From Prolixibacteraceae bacterium (GTDB lineage Bacteria > Bacteroidota > Bacteroidia > Bacteroidales > Prolixibacteraceae), in the NCBI GenBank assembly GCA_003537645.1, contig DPRM01000117.1, forward strand, positions 1 to 32,737: a stretch of DNA of 32,737 nucleotides, read 5' to 3'. How positions within the stretch are numbered: the stretch's first letter is position 1; each line of letters begins with the position of its first letter. Both the position numbers and the translations under genes were made by a program. Under the pieces are notes generated by a model, which worked only from the letters and a program-made list of their open reading frames with translations, was not told the DNA's origin and did not search any database. This document shows, piece after piece, positions 16,378 through 24,957 of this stretch.

Positions 16378-19300
16378 TTAGAAAGTCACATTTACACCAA
16401 ATCGGGCAGAAGACGTAACCGGATAAATTGAGCGGTCAATTCCACGTTCAAGATTGTTACTACGCGAAATTTCAGGTGTTAACCCGTCATACTTCGTGAT
16501 GTAAAAGAGGTTGTTCCCGCTTACGTAAATCCGCACGTTCTGTATCTTCATCTTATTCAGCAATGTTGATGGCAGACTGTAACCCAATTCTGCTGCCTGG
16601 AGTTTTACATACGAACCATCCTGTAACCAACGAGTAGAAATTTGGTAGTTGTTTCCTCCTGTTGTCATACGCGGTAATTTTGCACTTGTATTATCCGGAG
16701 TCCAGCGATCGAGAAAAGCTACGCTGTAATTATCGTCACCGCCGTAGCGTTCGAATATTTTGGAATTGAAAATTTCATTTCCGAAGTTACCTTGAAGGTC
16801 GAAAGAAAAATCAAAACCTTTATATTCCATGCTGATGTTTAAGCCACCGATAAAATCGGGAGTTGGATTGCCGATAAAAGTTCTGTCCTGACCAGCGCGA
16901 ACCATTCCGTCGCCATCCTGATCTTTAAATATCAAATCACCGGGAGCCAGTGCCGGTCCCGAAAAGTTTTGGTATTTCTGTCCTGCTGTTTTTGGCAAAG
17001 TATTGTAATAGGCAATATCGTCAGGCGTTTGGAAAATACCAATGGTTTCATACCCGTAGAACGATCCTATCGGGTAACCTTCGCGGGTCATGGTAACCAA
17101 CAATCCTGAACCAACATCCCCTTTAGGAATATCTTTGCCTAATTTTGTCACCTCATTTTTAATTGTAGTTCCGGTAAAGCGAATATTATATTTAAATTCC
17201 CTTACTGAATGGTTCCAGCCAAGGGTGAAATCAAAACCCTGGTTACGAACTTCTCCCACATTGGTATCAACCGCTGAAAGTCCAACCTGGGCCGGAACAT
17301 TCACCGTTACGAGCATATCTTTGGTGTCGCGGGTGTAATAATCAATTTCAGCGGTCAATTTGTTTTTTAGCACCGCGATGTCAATTCCGAAGTCGGTTTG
17401 TTCCGATGCTTCCCAATGAATTGCCCTATTGTAGAGCGAAGTAATTGTTCCTCCGGGATAAAATACACCATTGTAAACGGCATCGAATGATGAGGCCATA
17501 TTAGCGACCCCTGCATATTGATAGTTCGCAATTTTATCATTTCCAATCTGCCCCCAGCTTGCGCGGAGTTTCATATTGTCGATCCATGTTGCGTTATTTT
17601 TCACAAACGATTCTTCCGAAATCCGCCAACCAGCTGCGGCCGAAGGGAAATAACCCCAGCGGCTTTCAGGACCAAATTTTGAAGAACCATCGGCACGGAA
17701 TGATGCAGTCAGCAAATAACGGTCCTTCAAAGCATAATTTACCCTGAACAGGTATGACATCATTGATTCTGAACTCGCGTTGTTACTCCCTGATTTCCGG
17801 TCAGCAGCAGACTGGTCAACATACACATAATTTGGATCGTCGGTGAAGAAATTTCCACCACTAGCACCCAATGTCTCGCGGTCGTAGTTTTGAGCAGTGA
17901 TACCCCCGAGCAGGTTAATGCGGTGAATATTTGCCAATGTTTTTTCGTAGCTCATGGTATTTTCCCACAGCCAGGTAAAATGGCGTGTCCACGATTTGCT
18001 AAGGCTGTTCTCTGTATTTTTTTGGTAATCAGAAATGAAGTAAACCGGAGAATAACTTCTACCTTTCGAATAAGTTAAATCTAAACCGAGATTCGATTTA
18101 AAATTTAACCCCTTTACTAATTCCCATTCGAGATATGAATTTCCAACCAAACGTTCGGTCTTGTTCTGCGAATCGAGATATTCTAAAGTAGCCACCGGAT
18201 TAGATGATGAGGCATTAAGCGGAGACGTGAAATTTCCGTTTTCATCCCTCACTGTCAGAGCTGGACTCGTGCGATAAGCTGCTGTGATTACACCGGCATT
18301 TTCGTTTTTTGTATCGCTAAAAGAAGCGGAAATGTTGTGCCCAACCGACAGTTTATCTGTTAACTTATAGGTGTTATTTAATCGAATGGTCGTGCGTTCA
18401 AATGAGTTTTTCTTTACAATCCCATCCTGACTAAAATTGCCTAAACTGATGTTATATAGAACTTTATTTGTTCCTCCGTTAACAGAAACCTGATAATCGT
18501 GTACTGGTGCATTGCGCAATACTTCGTTTAACCAGTTGGTTCCTTCACCAAGCGATGCCGGATCGGCAAATTTTTTGGCCGAACCAGAATTGACCAACGC
18601 TTCATTTAGAAGCTGGCCATAATCGGAAGCATTCGCCACCTCAAAGGGACTATTCTGGAACTGAATGCCCTGATTAGCTTTCAGGTTTATCGAAACTTTT
18701 CCTTCTTTTCCCTTTTTTGTGGTAATCATGATTACTCCGTTTGCTCCGCGCGAACCATAAATAGCGGTTGAAGAAGCATCTTTCAGTACTTCAATTGATT
18801 CAACATCGTTGTTGTTCAGAAAGCTTATGTCGCTTAGCAGCATGCCATCAACAACATACAAAGGGCTACTATTATTGGTAGTTCCAATACCGCGGATGTT
18901 GATTACTGGCGAAGAACCCGGTGCGCCACTGGCTTCAACCATTACGCCCGAAACTTTTCCCTGAATGGCATCCATTGCGTTAGCAGTATTAATTTTTAGC
19001 AGTTCTTTGCTTTTCACCGAAGCTATAGCTCCGGTAATATCCGAGCGGCGCTGAACGCCATACCCAACGGCAACTACTTCTTCTATCCCAATGGCATCTT
19101 CCTCAAGGGTCACATTAATCGTGGTTTTGCTGCCAACAGCAATCTCCTGAGTTTTCATCCCCACAAACGAAAACTGCAGCGTGGCATTCTCAGGAACATT
19201 GGGCAGCGAATAATTACCGTTTCCATCGGTAATAGTTCCATTGGTGGTACCTTTAACCACTACCGAAACTCCGGGCAATACTCCTCCCGATGAATCGGCC

Positions 19301-19701
19301 ACTTTTCCTGAAACGGATTTTTGCTGCTGCAAAAATTCATTGGATTCTTCAACCGGGACAATAGCAATATACCGGTCAATTACCTTGTAGGTGAATCCAG
19401 TTTCCTTAAGCAAATCATTAAGAACCTTGTCAAACTTTTCGTTGGTGTAGTTGACGTCAACTTGTTTGTCCAGAATACCTTTGTCATATTTCAGGACAAA
19501 ACGATAATTGGAAACTTTCTCCAACTGTTCAAATACTTCTTTGATATTAGAGTTCATTTTCAGGTTTATCTTATCAACCTGGCCAAACGATTCGGCATAC
19601 ACGTGCATGCTTAAGATAAACACGATGACTGCTGTTATTCTCATTATGCGCAAAATTTTTTTGAATCCCACCAGAAATGGGATTCCGTTCTTTTTTTTCA
19701 T
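16378..19701 (-). CDS. susC-like: SusC/RagA-family TonB-dependent transporter with STN domain (PUL1)
   Basis: This 1107-residue TonB-dependent outer-membrane transporter imports oligosaccharides. After the signal region there is an STN (secretin/TonB N-terminal) domain at about 45-115. A carboxypeptidase-regulatory-like domain follows (about 127-205; SVSGKVADSSGGVLPGVSV), then the plug with the SusC signature SPLYVVDG and AIYGSRGANGVIMITTKKG. The beta-barrel ends in Phe (FGVNVTF). An STN domain is typical of transporters that signal through FecR to an ECF sigma factor, and those genes lie directly upstream. The start ATG is overlapped on the other strand by a TAAATTTG box, part of a proposed antisense RNA promoter. 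An 89-nt stretch (19190-19278) is identical to susC2. Confidence 0.96.
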   Translation of the reverse strand: MKKKNGIPFLVGFKKILRIMRITAVIVFILSMHVYAESFGQVDKINLKMNSNIKEVFEQLEKVSNYRFVLKYDKGILDKQVDVNYTNEKFDKVLNDLLKETGFTYKVIDRYIAIVPVEESNEFLQQQKSVSGKVADSSGGVLPGVSVVVKGTTNGTITDGNGNYSLPNVPENATLQFSFVGMKTQEIAVGSKTTINVTLEEDAIGIEEVVAVGYGVQRRSDITGAIASVKSKELLKINTANAMDAIQGKVSGVMVEASGAPGSSPVINIRGIGTTNNSSPLYVVDGMLLSDISFLNNNDVESIEVLKDASSTAIYGSRGANGVIMITTKKGKEGKVSINLKANQGIQFQNSPFEVANASDYGQLLNEALVNSGSAKKFADPASLGEGTNWLNEVLRNAPVHDYQVSVNGGTNKVLYNISLGNFSQDGIVKKNSFERTTIRLNNTYKLTDKLSVGHNISASFSDTKNENAGVITAAYRTSPALTVRDENGNFTSPLNASSSNPVATLEYLDSQNKTERLVGNSYLEWELVKGLNFKSNLGLDLTYSKGRSYSPVYFISDYQKNTENSLSKSWTRHFTWLWENTMSYEKTLANIHRINLLGGITAQNYDRETLGASGGNFFTDDPNYVYVDQSAADRKSGSNNASSESMMSYLFRVNYALKDRYLLTASFRADGSSKFGPESRWGYFPSAAAGWRISEESFVKNNATWIDNMKLRASWGQIGNDKIANYQYAGVANMASSFDAVYNGVFYPGGTITSLYNRAIHWEASEQTDFGIDIAVLKNKLTAEIDYYTRDTKDMLVTVNVPAQVGLSAVDTNVGEVRNQGFDFTLGWNHSVREFKYNIRFTGTTIKNEVTKLGKDIPKGDVGSGLLVTMTREGYPIGSFYGYETIGIFQTPDDIAYYNTLPKTAGQKYQNFSGPALAPGDLIFKDQDGDGMVRAGQDRTFIGNPTPDFIGGLNISMEYKGFDFSFDLQGNFGNEIFNSKIFERYGGDDNYSVAFLDRWTPDNTSAKLPRMTTGGNNYQISTRWLQDGSYVKLQAAELGYSLPSTLLNKMKIQNVRIYVSGNNLFYITKYDGLTPEISRSNNLERGIDRSIYPVTSSARFGVNVTF
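19190..19278. repeat. 89-nt block identical between the two susC genes (copy 1)
   Basis: It is identical base for base to 29503-29591. It encodes most of the carboxypeptidase-regulatory-like domain (LPGVSVVVKGTTNG...). Identity stops abruptly at both ends, where silent and replacement differences begin. Confidence 0.9.
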
Positions 19702-19713
19702 AAATTTGAAATG

Positions 19714-19838
19714 TTTTATGTGAATACTAGCCTTTGTCCAGAAGGCTCTTAATTTACCTTAACTTGGGATAATTCAGAAATCGTTATCCCTGATTTACAG
19801 ACCGGAAATATGTCCAGTATTTTCGGTCTGATTTTTTT
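19714..19838 (+). ncRNA. Candidate cis-antisense small RNA opposite the susC1 leader
   Basis: On the plus strand, TAAATTTG (19701-19708) fits the -7 box TAnnTTTG. About 125 nt later is a 13-bp stem, CAGACCGGAAATA/TATTTTCGGTCTG (19798-19830, one G-T pair), followed at once by ATTTTTTTT, a good intrinsic terminator. Two further hairpins lie between: AGCCTT/AAGGCT (19729-19747) and GGGATAA/TTATCCC (19766-19790). The first and last hairpins share the loop TGTCCAG. The RNA would be antisense to the whole fecR-susC gap up to the susC start. Known PUL antisense RNAs in Bacteroides lie in this position. The -33 box is weak; transcription is unproven. Confidence 0.45.
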
Positions 19839-19839
19839 T
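19798..19839 (+). terminator. Plus-strand intrinsic terminator between fecR1 and susC1
   Basis: A 13-bp stem with a 7-nt loop (TGTCCAG) is followed by a T8 tract on the plus strand. On the minus strand the stem is followed by TAAATCAGGG, with no T-tract, so it is oriented against the PUL genes. Confidence 0.6.
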
Positions 19840-19872
19840 AGCCTGAGTTTAATTCTGTCATACATTCTTATT

Positions 19873-20865
19873 TTAGTTAGATTTATATTCCCAATAGATT
19901 AGCGTACGTTCATTGGCTCGTGGAACAATCTGGTACTTGAGAGACGAAGTCAATGCAAATACCTCCAAAATCTGGTCAATAGGTTTATTTTTCAGGATGG
20001 TTCCCAGGTAGATTTCTTCACCAAGGCGTGCATTTTTAATTACAATCTCTACATTGTACCAGCGTTCAATTTTTCTGGCGATGTCTTTCAGTTTTTCATT
20101 TCTGAAAGTAACCAGACCATCTTTCCAGGAGGTGTACATGTCGAGGTTTACTTTTCCTACCTGTAGTTGTCTGTCATCATCGCTGTAAGTTGCATTTTCG
20201 CCCGGTACCAGCCGTGTAATTTCACTGCCACTTTTGCCAATTATTCCCAAACTGCCTTCCACCAAGGTTGTATTGATCACTTTGTCTTCAGGATAGGCCT
20301 GGATATTGAACGATGTGCCGTAAACTTTAAAATCCAGCAAATTGGTTTTTATAACAAATGGGTGCTCCTGATCTTTTACTACATCAAAAAAGGCTTCTCC
20401 TTCAAGGGTTACAAGCCGCTCGCCTGAATTGAAATTGCCCGAATAAGCCAGTTTTGTTCCCGAATTTAAATGAACAGTCGTACCATCAGGCAATACAACA
20501 TTCGACATTTGTCCAAGTGGAACTTCAATCCAGGTTTCAGCCAGATAGGTAAACTGTTGCTGTGATTTTTGAGGAAGGATGTATTGCATCATCACTCCCA
20601 AGCCAAACACCAAAAGAAAGCCTGCTGCCACCCTCCAATAATTGATGGTATTTAGATGTTTCTTTGGTCTTGCCAGTTTATTAGAGATTGTATTCCAGTT
20701 TTCATCCTGATTTACTGTAGTTTTAGCGGTTAAAGCCCATATTTTTTTGTATTGAATAAATTCTTTTCGGTTTTCCAAATCAGAATCGATCCACTTAAAA
20801 ATATCCTTTACTTCAGCTTCCGAAGCGTTGCCAACAAGGTATTTATTGATTATTGAGTAGTCCAT
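19873..20865 (-). CDS. FecR-family anti-sigma factor (PUL1)
   Basis: This is a 330-residue inner-membrane anti-sigma factor, taking the ATG at 20865 (MDYSIINKYLVGNASEAEVK), which matches the family N-terminus. An in-frame start at 20901 would add 12 unlikely residues. The cytoplasmic sigma-binding part covers about 1-75. A single membrane helix (WRVAAGFLLVFGLGVMMQYI) lies near 74-93. The periplasmic FecR domain is recognised by EVPLGQMSNVVLPDGTTVHLNSGTKL and EGEAFFDVVKD. The C-terminal DUF4974-type part follows (DIARKIERWYNVEIV). It would sense the STN domain of loaded SusC1 and release the ECF sigma factor encoded 96 nt upstream. Confidence 0.94.
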   Translation of the reverse strand: MDYSIINKYLVGNASEAEVKDIFKWIDSDLENRKEFIQYKKIWALTAKTTVNQDENWNTISNKLARPKKHLNTINYWRVAAGFLLVFGLGVMMQYILPQKSQQQFTYLAETWIEVPLGQMSNVVLPDGTTVHLNSGTKLAYSGNFNSGERLVTLEGEAFFDVVKDQEHPFVIKTNLLDFKVYGTSFNIQAYPEDKVINTTLVEGSLGIIGKSGSEITRLVPGENATYSDDDRQLQVGKVNLDMYTSWKDGLVTFRNEKLKDIARKIERWYNVEIVIKNARLGEEIYLGTILKNKPIDQILEVFALTSSLKYQIVPRANERTLIYWEYKSN

Positions 20866-20961
20866 GATATATTTTGTTCTTAAATAGGTAAACTTGTGCA
20901 AGTCTCAACCCTATATGGAATCGAAAAAATATTTTTGCTGACCCTCAAATTAGGATGATTC

Positions 20962-21573
20962 TTACGAAATATGGTGCATGATTAATTGTACGAGAATGGC
21001 CGGTAGATATTCAGATAGTTTTGATTTCAAAGTTTTTAGAGCCCGGGTCATATTTGCTTCAACCGCTTTTACCGAAATATTCAATTCTTCAGAAATTTCC
21101 TTGTTCATTTTTCTATCGTAGCGACTCATGATAAAAACCTGCCGGCATTTTTCTGGCAAATCATTGATGGCTTTCTGAATTAATTCTTCAAGCTCTGAAA
21201 ACTCGAGCGAATTGAAATCAAAAGATTCGAGCACTTCGCGGTTTATTTCTTCTTCCTTTTCCTGAAGTTGTTTGTCCTCGTACTTACTGATTACCTTTCG
21301 GTGGCGGAGGTAATTTAAACAGCTCGATTTGGCATAGGTGTATAGGAATGACCTGATCCCATTCAGCGTTTCAATTTTTTCGCGGTTCAGCCAAAGGTTG
21401 AGGAATACTTCCTGAGTCAGACTTTTTGCTTTATCCCGATCGGAGATAAATTGATTACAAAACCCTACTATTTGATCATGATTTGATTTAAAGATTTTTT
21501 CAAAAGCCAACTCATCCCCACTTTTGAAACGGAGAAGAAAAAAATCATCTAAATCTATTTTTTCAAAAGCCAT
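20962..21573 (-). CDS. ECF RNA polymerase sigma factor (PUL1)
   Basis: This 203-residue sigma-70 family ECF factor has region 2 at about 14-80 (FEKIFKSNHDQIVGFCNQF..., AKSLTQEVFLNLW). Region 4 has a helix-turn-helix near 135-185 (NDLPEKCRQVFIMSRYD, EISEELNISVKAVEANMTRALKTLK). The ATG at 21573 (MAFEKIDLDDFFLL) fits better than the longer upstream start. A short hydrophobic tail follows region 4, as often seen in Bacteroidota. It is controlled by the FecR protein encoded next and should drive susC1 onward. A CATATTTG element (21608-21601 on the minus strand) could be its -7 box, with a leader of about 22 nt; support is weak. Confidence 0.94.
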   Translation of the reverse strand: MAFEKIDLDDFFLLRFKSGDELAFEKIFKSNHDQIVGFCNQFISDRDKAKSLTQEVFLNLWLNREKIETLNGIRSFLYTYAKSSCLNYLRHRKVISKYEDKQLQEKEEEINREVLESFDFNSLEFSELEELIQKAINDLPEKCRQVFIMSRYDRKMNKEISEELNISVKAVEANMTRALKTLKSKLSEYLPAILVQLIMHHIS

Positions 21574-22081
21574 CAGTGAGCAGAAAATTTTATTGTGGTG
21601 CAAATATGGTGATTTTTGGTATTAAAACGACCATAATTATATTTCAACGCAATCTGTATATTTCAATTGCTTTTTGTATTGGCGATTTCTGTTTTTTTGT
21701 TCCAAATACAAGTTTTTTGATTATTATATGTTCTCCTGCCCATCAATTTGATTTGAGCTAGTCCCCCTTCTCTTAGCGGGTAGGAAGAATTATTAATAGA
21801 AATACTCATTGGTTGTTACAATTTTACCAACGCGTCAACTTGTTTTCGTGGATGTTATTTGATAATGGTGGCGTGAGTGCTGTTGATGGAGGTCAAACAG
21901 TCCTATAGAGGTGACGATTACAAATCGTCACCTCCGGACGCAAATTATTGACATATCCAGAAGAGCAGGGACAAAGGGGAAAATTAAGTAAAATTCCAAT
22001 CAACCTGGAATTGGCTAATTCATTTAATGCCGTTGTCAATTTTCAGCTTATATTCTCCAAAGCAGATAACCCTTTTCATCG
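21574..22081. other. 508-bp gene-free gap between the two PULs
   Basis: This is the largest non-coding stretch of the window. No open frame here looks protein-like. It must hold the promoter of the PUL1 sigma factor (left part, minus strand) and the 3' end of the PUL2 transcript (right part). The only clear structure is the 12-bp perfect palindrome at 21908-21934. No convincing T-tailed terminator for the GH2 gene was found. Confidence 0.7.
21908..21934. repeat. REP-like palindrome between the two PULs
   Basis: GAGGTGACGATT and AATCGTCACCTC form a perfect 12-bp stem with loop ACA. No T-tract adjoins on either strand, so it is not a typical terminator. The shape resembles REP/RAYT-associated palindromes, but no second copy was noticed in the window. 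Confidence 0.6.
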
Positions 22082-24847
22082 TCATTTCGCTCTGAAATCA
22101 AAAAACAACTTAATTCTAAGAACATCACCTTTCATCGAATATAGCATATTTGTATATCCTTGTGGTCCAAGTTCTTTGGCAGGTTGTGTTTTAGTGCCGA
22201 TAGGTGTAATTCCGTGCAGAAATGAGATATCGCCTGCAGGGAAAGCCGGAAAAACATTTTCTTTTGACAATACTTTAGGTCGCTTAGGACTAAATATCCG
22301 CAAAAAAATATCGTAACTACCAGATACAACAGTAAAAGGCATTTCTTTATTTTCAACCGTTACCCAATAGAAGTCGGAATGATAACCTTTAAACTCGGGA
22401 TAATTCCAGCTTTCGCCGGTCACTGTATTGTTGTAATCTTTATGGTAGAGACCGAATGGAACTCCTTTTAACCGATTTTTCCACACCCGATATGGTCCTC
22501 TTCCCAGCCATTTCATTCCGGTTACTTTTTCTTCTGGATAACTAAAATTGATACCTTCAAAATCCATTTCTCCATAAAACGAATAGCCATAATCGATTTG
22601 TAACCAACCGCTTGAATGCATTGTCCAAACCATTTTGCGGGTATTTCCTTCAGCTTCAATTTCAACCACATGCTTAGTCCCTTGCGCATAATGTTTGATA
22701 CTGGTACATTCAAATTTACCGAAAGCCAATTGGGGGCCGTTATTAAATGAGATTGAACCGGTTTTATTTTCAGCGCTGATAAGATATCCGGTTTTTTTAT
22801 CAAATTTTACGGTTACCCCTGAAGCTTCCAATGAAATCTCATTGTCATTCTCGGTAACTGAAACTGAACCCGCAGAAGTGGTATCAACAATGTCTGAAGC
22901 CATTTGTGCGGGCGATTTCACCGGCCATGTCCACTTATTCATTTCACGACCATCAGGATAAAAAGCCTCAATGGACAAAGCATCATGATTTCGCCAGTCG
23001 GAAGGAAGTGGTAATTGGATAGAACCTATCGTTGCCGGTGCTATATCAGGAGAAATCGGTTCGCCAGAAAAGACAGTTTTCTCATCGGGTGAGGAATCCG
23101 ACGGTTTGGCATAATCAACCAGTTTCCATTTTATCTGACACTGGTTTAGATTGGTATATTGGAACTGGTTACGAATTTCGATTTTCCCGTTAAAAGCCAG
23201 GCTGATGTATGGTAAGTCGATGTAAACAGGCGACCATATTTCTTTTATGGTATAAAAACTTGCTTCTTTTTCGCGGAATGGCCCTACAATTCCGTCAGGG
23301 GCACTCTCTCCCGAAACATCAACTATTCCACCTTTATCAGTACGAACCAATCCTTCGTCGGCAAATACCCAGATGAAACCTCCGGCAGATAACGGGTTGG
23401 TCAGCATTAACTTCCAGAAATCGTCAAGGCTGGCGCCAGCGCCACCATCATATAGACCATGCAGCATCTCTGTAGGGAAAAAGATATCTCGACCCTGAAA
23501 TGCGATGTTTAATCCATAATTATAAGGTTTGTAGTGACTTGTGCCAATCCCTTTGTAGTTGTCCCAAGGATGAATAACCGGACGGTTCTGAGGATCATAT
23601 TTGGCAAAGTCGTCGTCTAAGTCAAAGTTCCAACCACCTTCGTTTCCATTATTCCATGCGATAACTGATGGATGGTTCACATCGCGGATCACAGTTTCTT
23701 TCACAAGTGGCCTTCCTGCTTGCGTATCGTAGCTTTTTTGCCAGCCGGTCAGCTCATCCAGCACAAACAATCCCAATGAATCGCAAACATCCAGAAAATG
23801 TACGTCAGGTGGATAATGCGACATTCTTACCGCATTCATGTTCATTTCTTTCATGAGATTGACATCCAAAATACTCAATTCTTTGCTTGTTGTTCGTCCA
23901 GATGTTGGCCAGGCTGAATGTCGGTTAACCCCACGAAAAATTACCTTTTGACCATTCACATAAATACCATCGTTCTGACGAACTTCAACAGTACGGAACC
24001 CAAATTTTTCAGTAGTTTGATGTACTAACTTGCCGTCCTTTTTCAGGTTAAAAGTTACGGTATATAGAGTTGGCCATTCAGGATTCCATGTTTTGGGGCT
24101 ATTTACTTTTCCTGAAACTGATACCTTCCCTGATAATGAGTTTTCAAGGGGAGTAATATTGTTCAGGACAATTTCACCAAATGTATTCTTTATGGTTGTT
24201 TCAACCGATAAATTTTTAGATACTCCTCCCAGATACAAGTCCGCATGAAAGCTTCCGTCGGCGAGGGCATTTATTGCAACCCGTTCTATATGATGTTTGG
24301 GGAAAGCTTCCAGAGAAACAGGACGGAAGATGCCACCAAACACCCAGAAATCGACTTCACGTTCGGCTCCGTTAATGCTTTTGTTTGTTGATAGTTTGGA
24401 AACGGTTACTTCAAGAAGGTTCTCTTTCCTGTATTTGAGAAGTTTGCTTATGTCGTATTTAAATTGGTAAAAAGCTCCCTGATGGATTGGTCCGGCCAGG
24501 GTTCCGTTTATTTTTACCTCAGTATCAGTCATCGATCCATCGAAAATGATTAAGATCTTTTTGTCTTTCCAATCAGAAGGAACAGAAAATGGATAACGGT
24601 ACAAACCTTTTTCGTTGGGCAAGAACTCCTGTTTGTTTCCATAACTTAAAGTTCCATAGCCTTGCATTTCCCAGCATGATGGCACTGCAATGGTTGACCA
24701 CATGTTACTATTTCTCCCTCCTGTACAAAAAAAATCCCATGTTTTAGTATGGTCTTTGTCTGTTCCCGATAAAAACAATTTTTTGGTTTTCTGCGCCGAT
24801 GTGAATAGGGTTAAAAGACTCAAAATAAATAAGATAATTGGTTTCAT
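22082..24847 (-). CDS. GH2-family beta-galactosidase-like glycosidase (PUL2)
   Basis: This is a 921-residue secreted enzyme with a signal peptide of about 18 residues. The GH2 domains appear in order: a jelly-roll sugar-binding domain (about 30-190; VPSCWEMQGYG, FDGSMTDTEVKINGTLAG), an Ig-like domain, and a TIM barrel from about 290. The proposed acid/base is E402 in AWNNGNEGGW and the nucleophile about E460 in PTEMLHGLYDGG. The segment GGFIWVFADEG is also typical. A LacZ-type small-chain/beta-sandwich region completes the C-terminus (WLGRGPYRVWKNRLKG). GH2 includes beta-galactosidases, mannosidases and glucuronidases; the LacZ-like C-terminus favours a beta-galactoside, but specificity is not certain. 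It is the only enzyme of PUL2 in the window. Confidence 0.92.
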   Translation of the reverse strand: MKPIILFILSLLTLFTSAQKTKKLFLSGTDKDHTKTWDFFCTGGRNSNMWSTIAVPSCWEMQGYGTLSYGNKQEFLPNEKGLYRYPFSVPSDWKDKKILIIFDGSMTDTEVKINGTLAGPIHQGAFYQFKYDISKLLKYRKENLLEVTVSKLSTNKSINGAEREVDFWVFGGIFRPVSLEAFPKHHIERVAINALADGSFHADLYLGGVSKNLSVETTIKNTFGEIVLNNITPLENSLSGKVSVSGKVNSPKTWNPEWPTLYTVTFNLKKDGKLVHQTTEKFGFRTVEVRQNDGIYVNGQKVIFRGVNRHSAWPTSGRTTSKELSILDVNLMKEMNMNAVRMSHYPPDVHFLDVCDSLGLFVLDELTGWQKSYDTQAGRPLVKETVIRDVNHPSVIAWNNGNEGGWNFDLDDDFAKYDPQNRPVIHPWDNYKGIGTSHYKPYNYGLNIAFQGRDIFFPTEMLHGLYDGGAGASLDDFWKLMLTNPLSAGGFIWVFADEGLVRTDKGGIVDVSGESAPDGIVGPFREKEASFYTIKEIWSPVYIDLPYISLAFNGKIEIRNQFQYTNLNQCQIKWKLVDYAKPSDSSPDEKTVFSGEPISPDIAPATIGSIQLPLPSDWRNHDALSIEAFYPDGREMNKWTWPVKSPAQMASDIVDTTSAGSVSVTENDNEISLEASGVTVKFDKKTGYLISAENKTGSISFNNGPQLAFGKFECTSIKHYAQGTKHVVEIEAEGNTRKMVWTMHSSGWLQIDYGYSFYGEMDFEGINFSYPEEKVTGMKWLGRGPYRVWKNRLKGVPFGLYHKDYNNTVTGESWNYPEFKGYHSDFYWVTVENKEMPFTVVSGSYDIFLRIFSPKRPKVLSKENVFPAFPAGDISFLHGITPIGTKTQPAKELGPQGYTNMLYSMKGDVLRIKLFFDFRAK

Positions 24848-24880
24848 GATTTAGGGTTTAAGTTTATTTAGGATTCAAAT

Positions 24881-24925
24881 AAAAGGAGGGTACCAGAATA
24901 GAAACTATACAGATATCCTCCTTTT
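24881..24925 (-). promoter_or_regulatory. Stem-loop between susD2 and the GH2 gene
   Basis: AAAAGGAGGGTA (24881-24892) pairs with TATCCTCCTTTT (24914-24925): 12 bp with one G-T pair and a 21-nt loop. On the minus strand it ends in TTTTATTTG, so it could be a leaky terminator or processing site that lowers expression of the enzyme gene relative to susCD. Confidence 0.65.
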
Positions 24926-24957
24926 TACAAATTAATATTCTCTTATATAACAAGTGG

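Noticed and set aside
19190..19278. Insertion sequence or mobile repeat shared by the two susC genes
   Set aside because: The block is in frame, has no inverted ends and encodes a normal part of the conserved domain, so conversion is a better explanation.
19798..19839. Terminator for the fecR1 transcript
   Set aside because: The T-tract is on the plus strand only; on the minus strand the stem is followed by TAAATC, so it does not fit termination in the gene direction.
21948..22316. 122-codon plus-strand ORF at the end of the GH2 gene
   Set aside because: Most of it is the complement of the GH2 coding region, with no protein-like features in the non-overlapping part.
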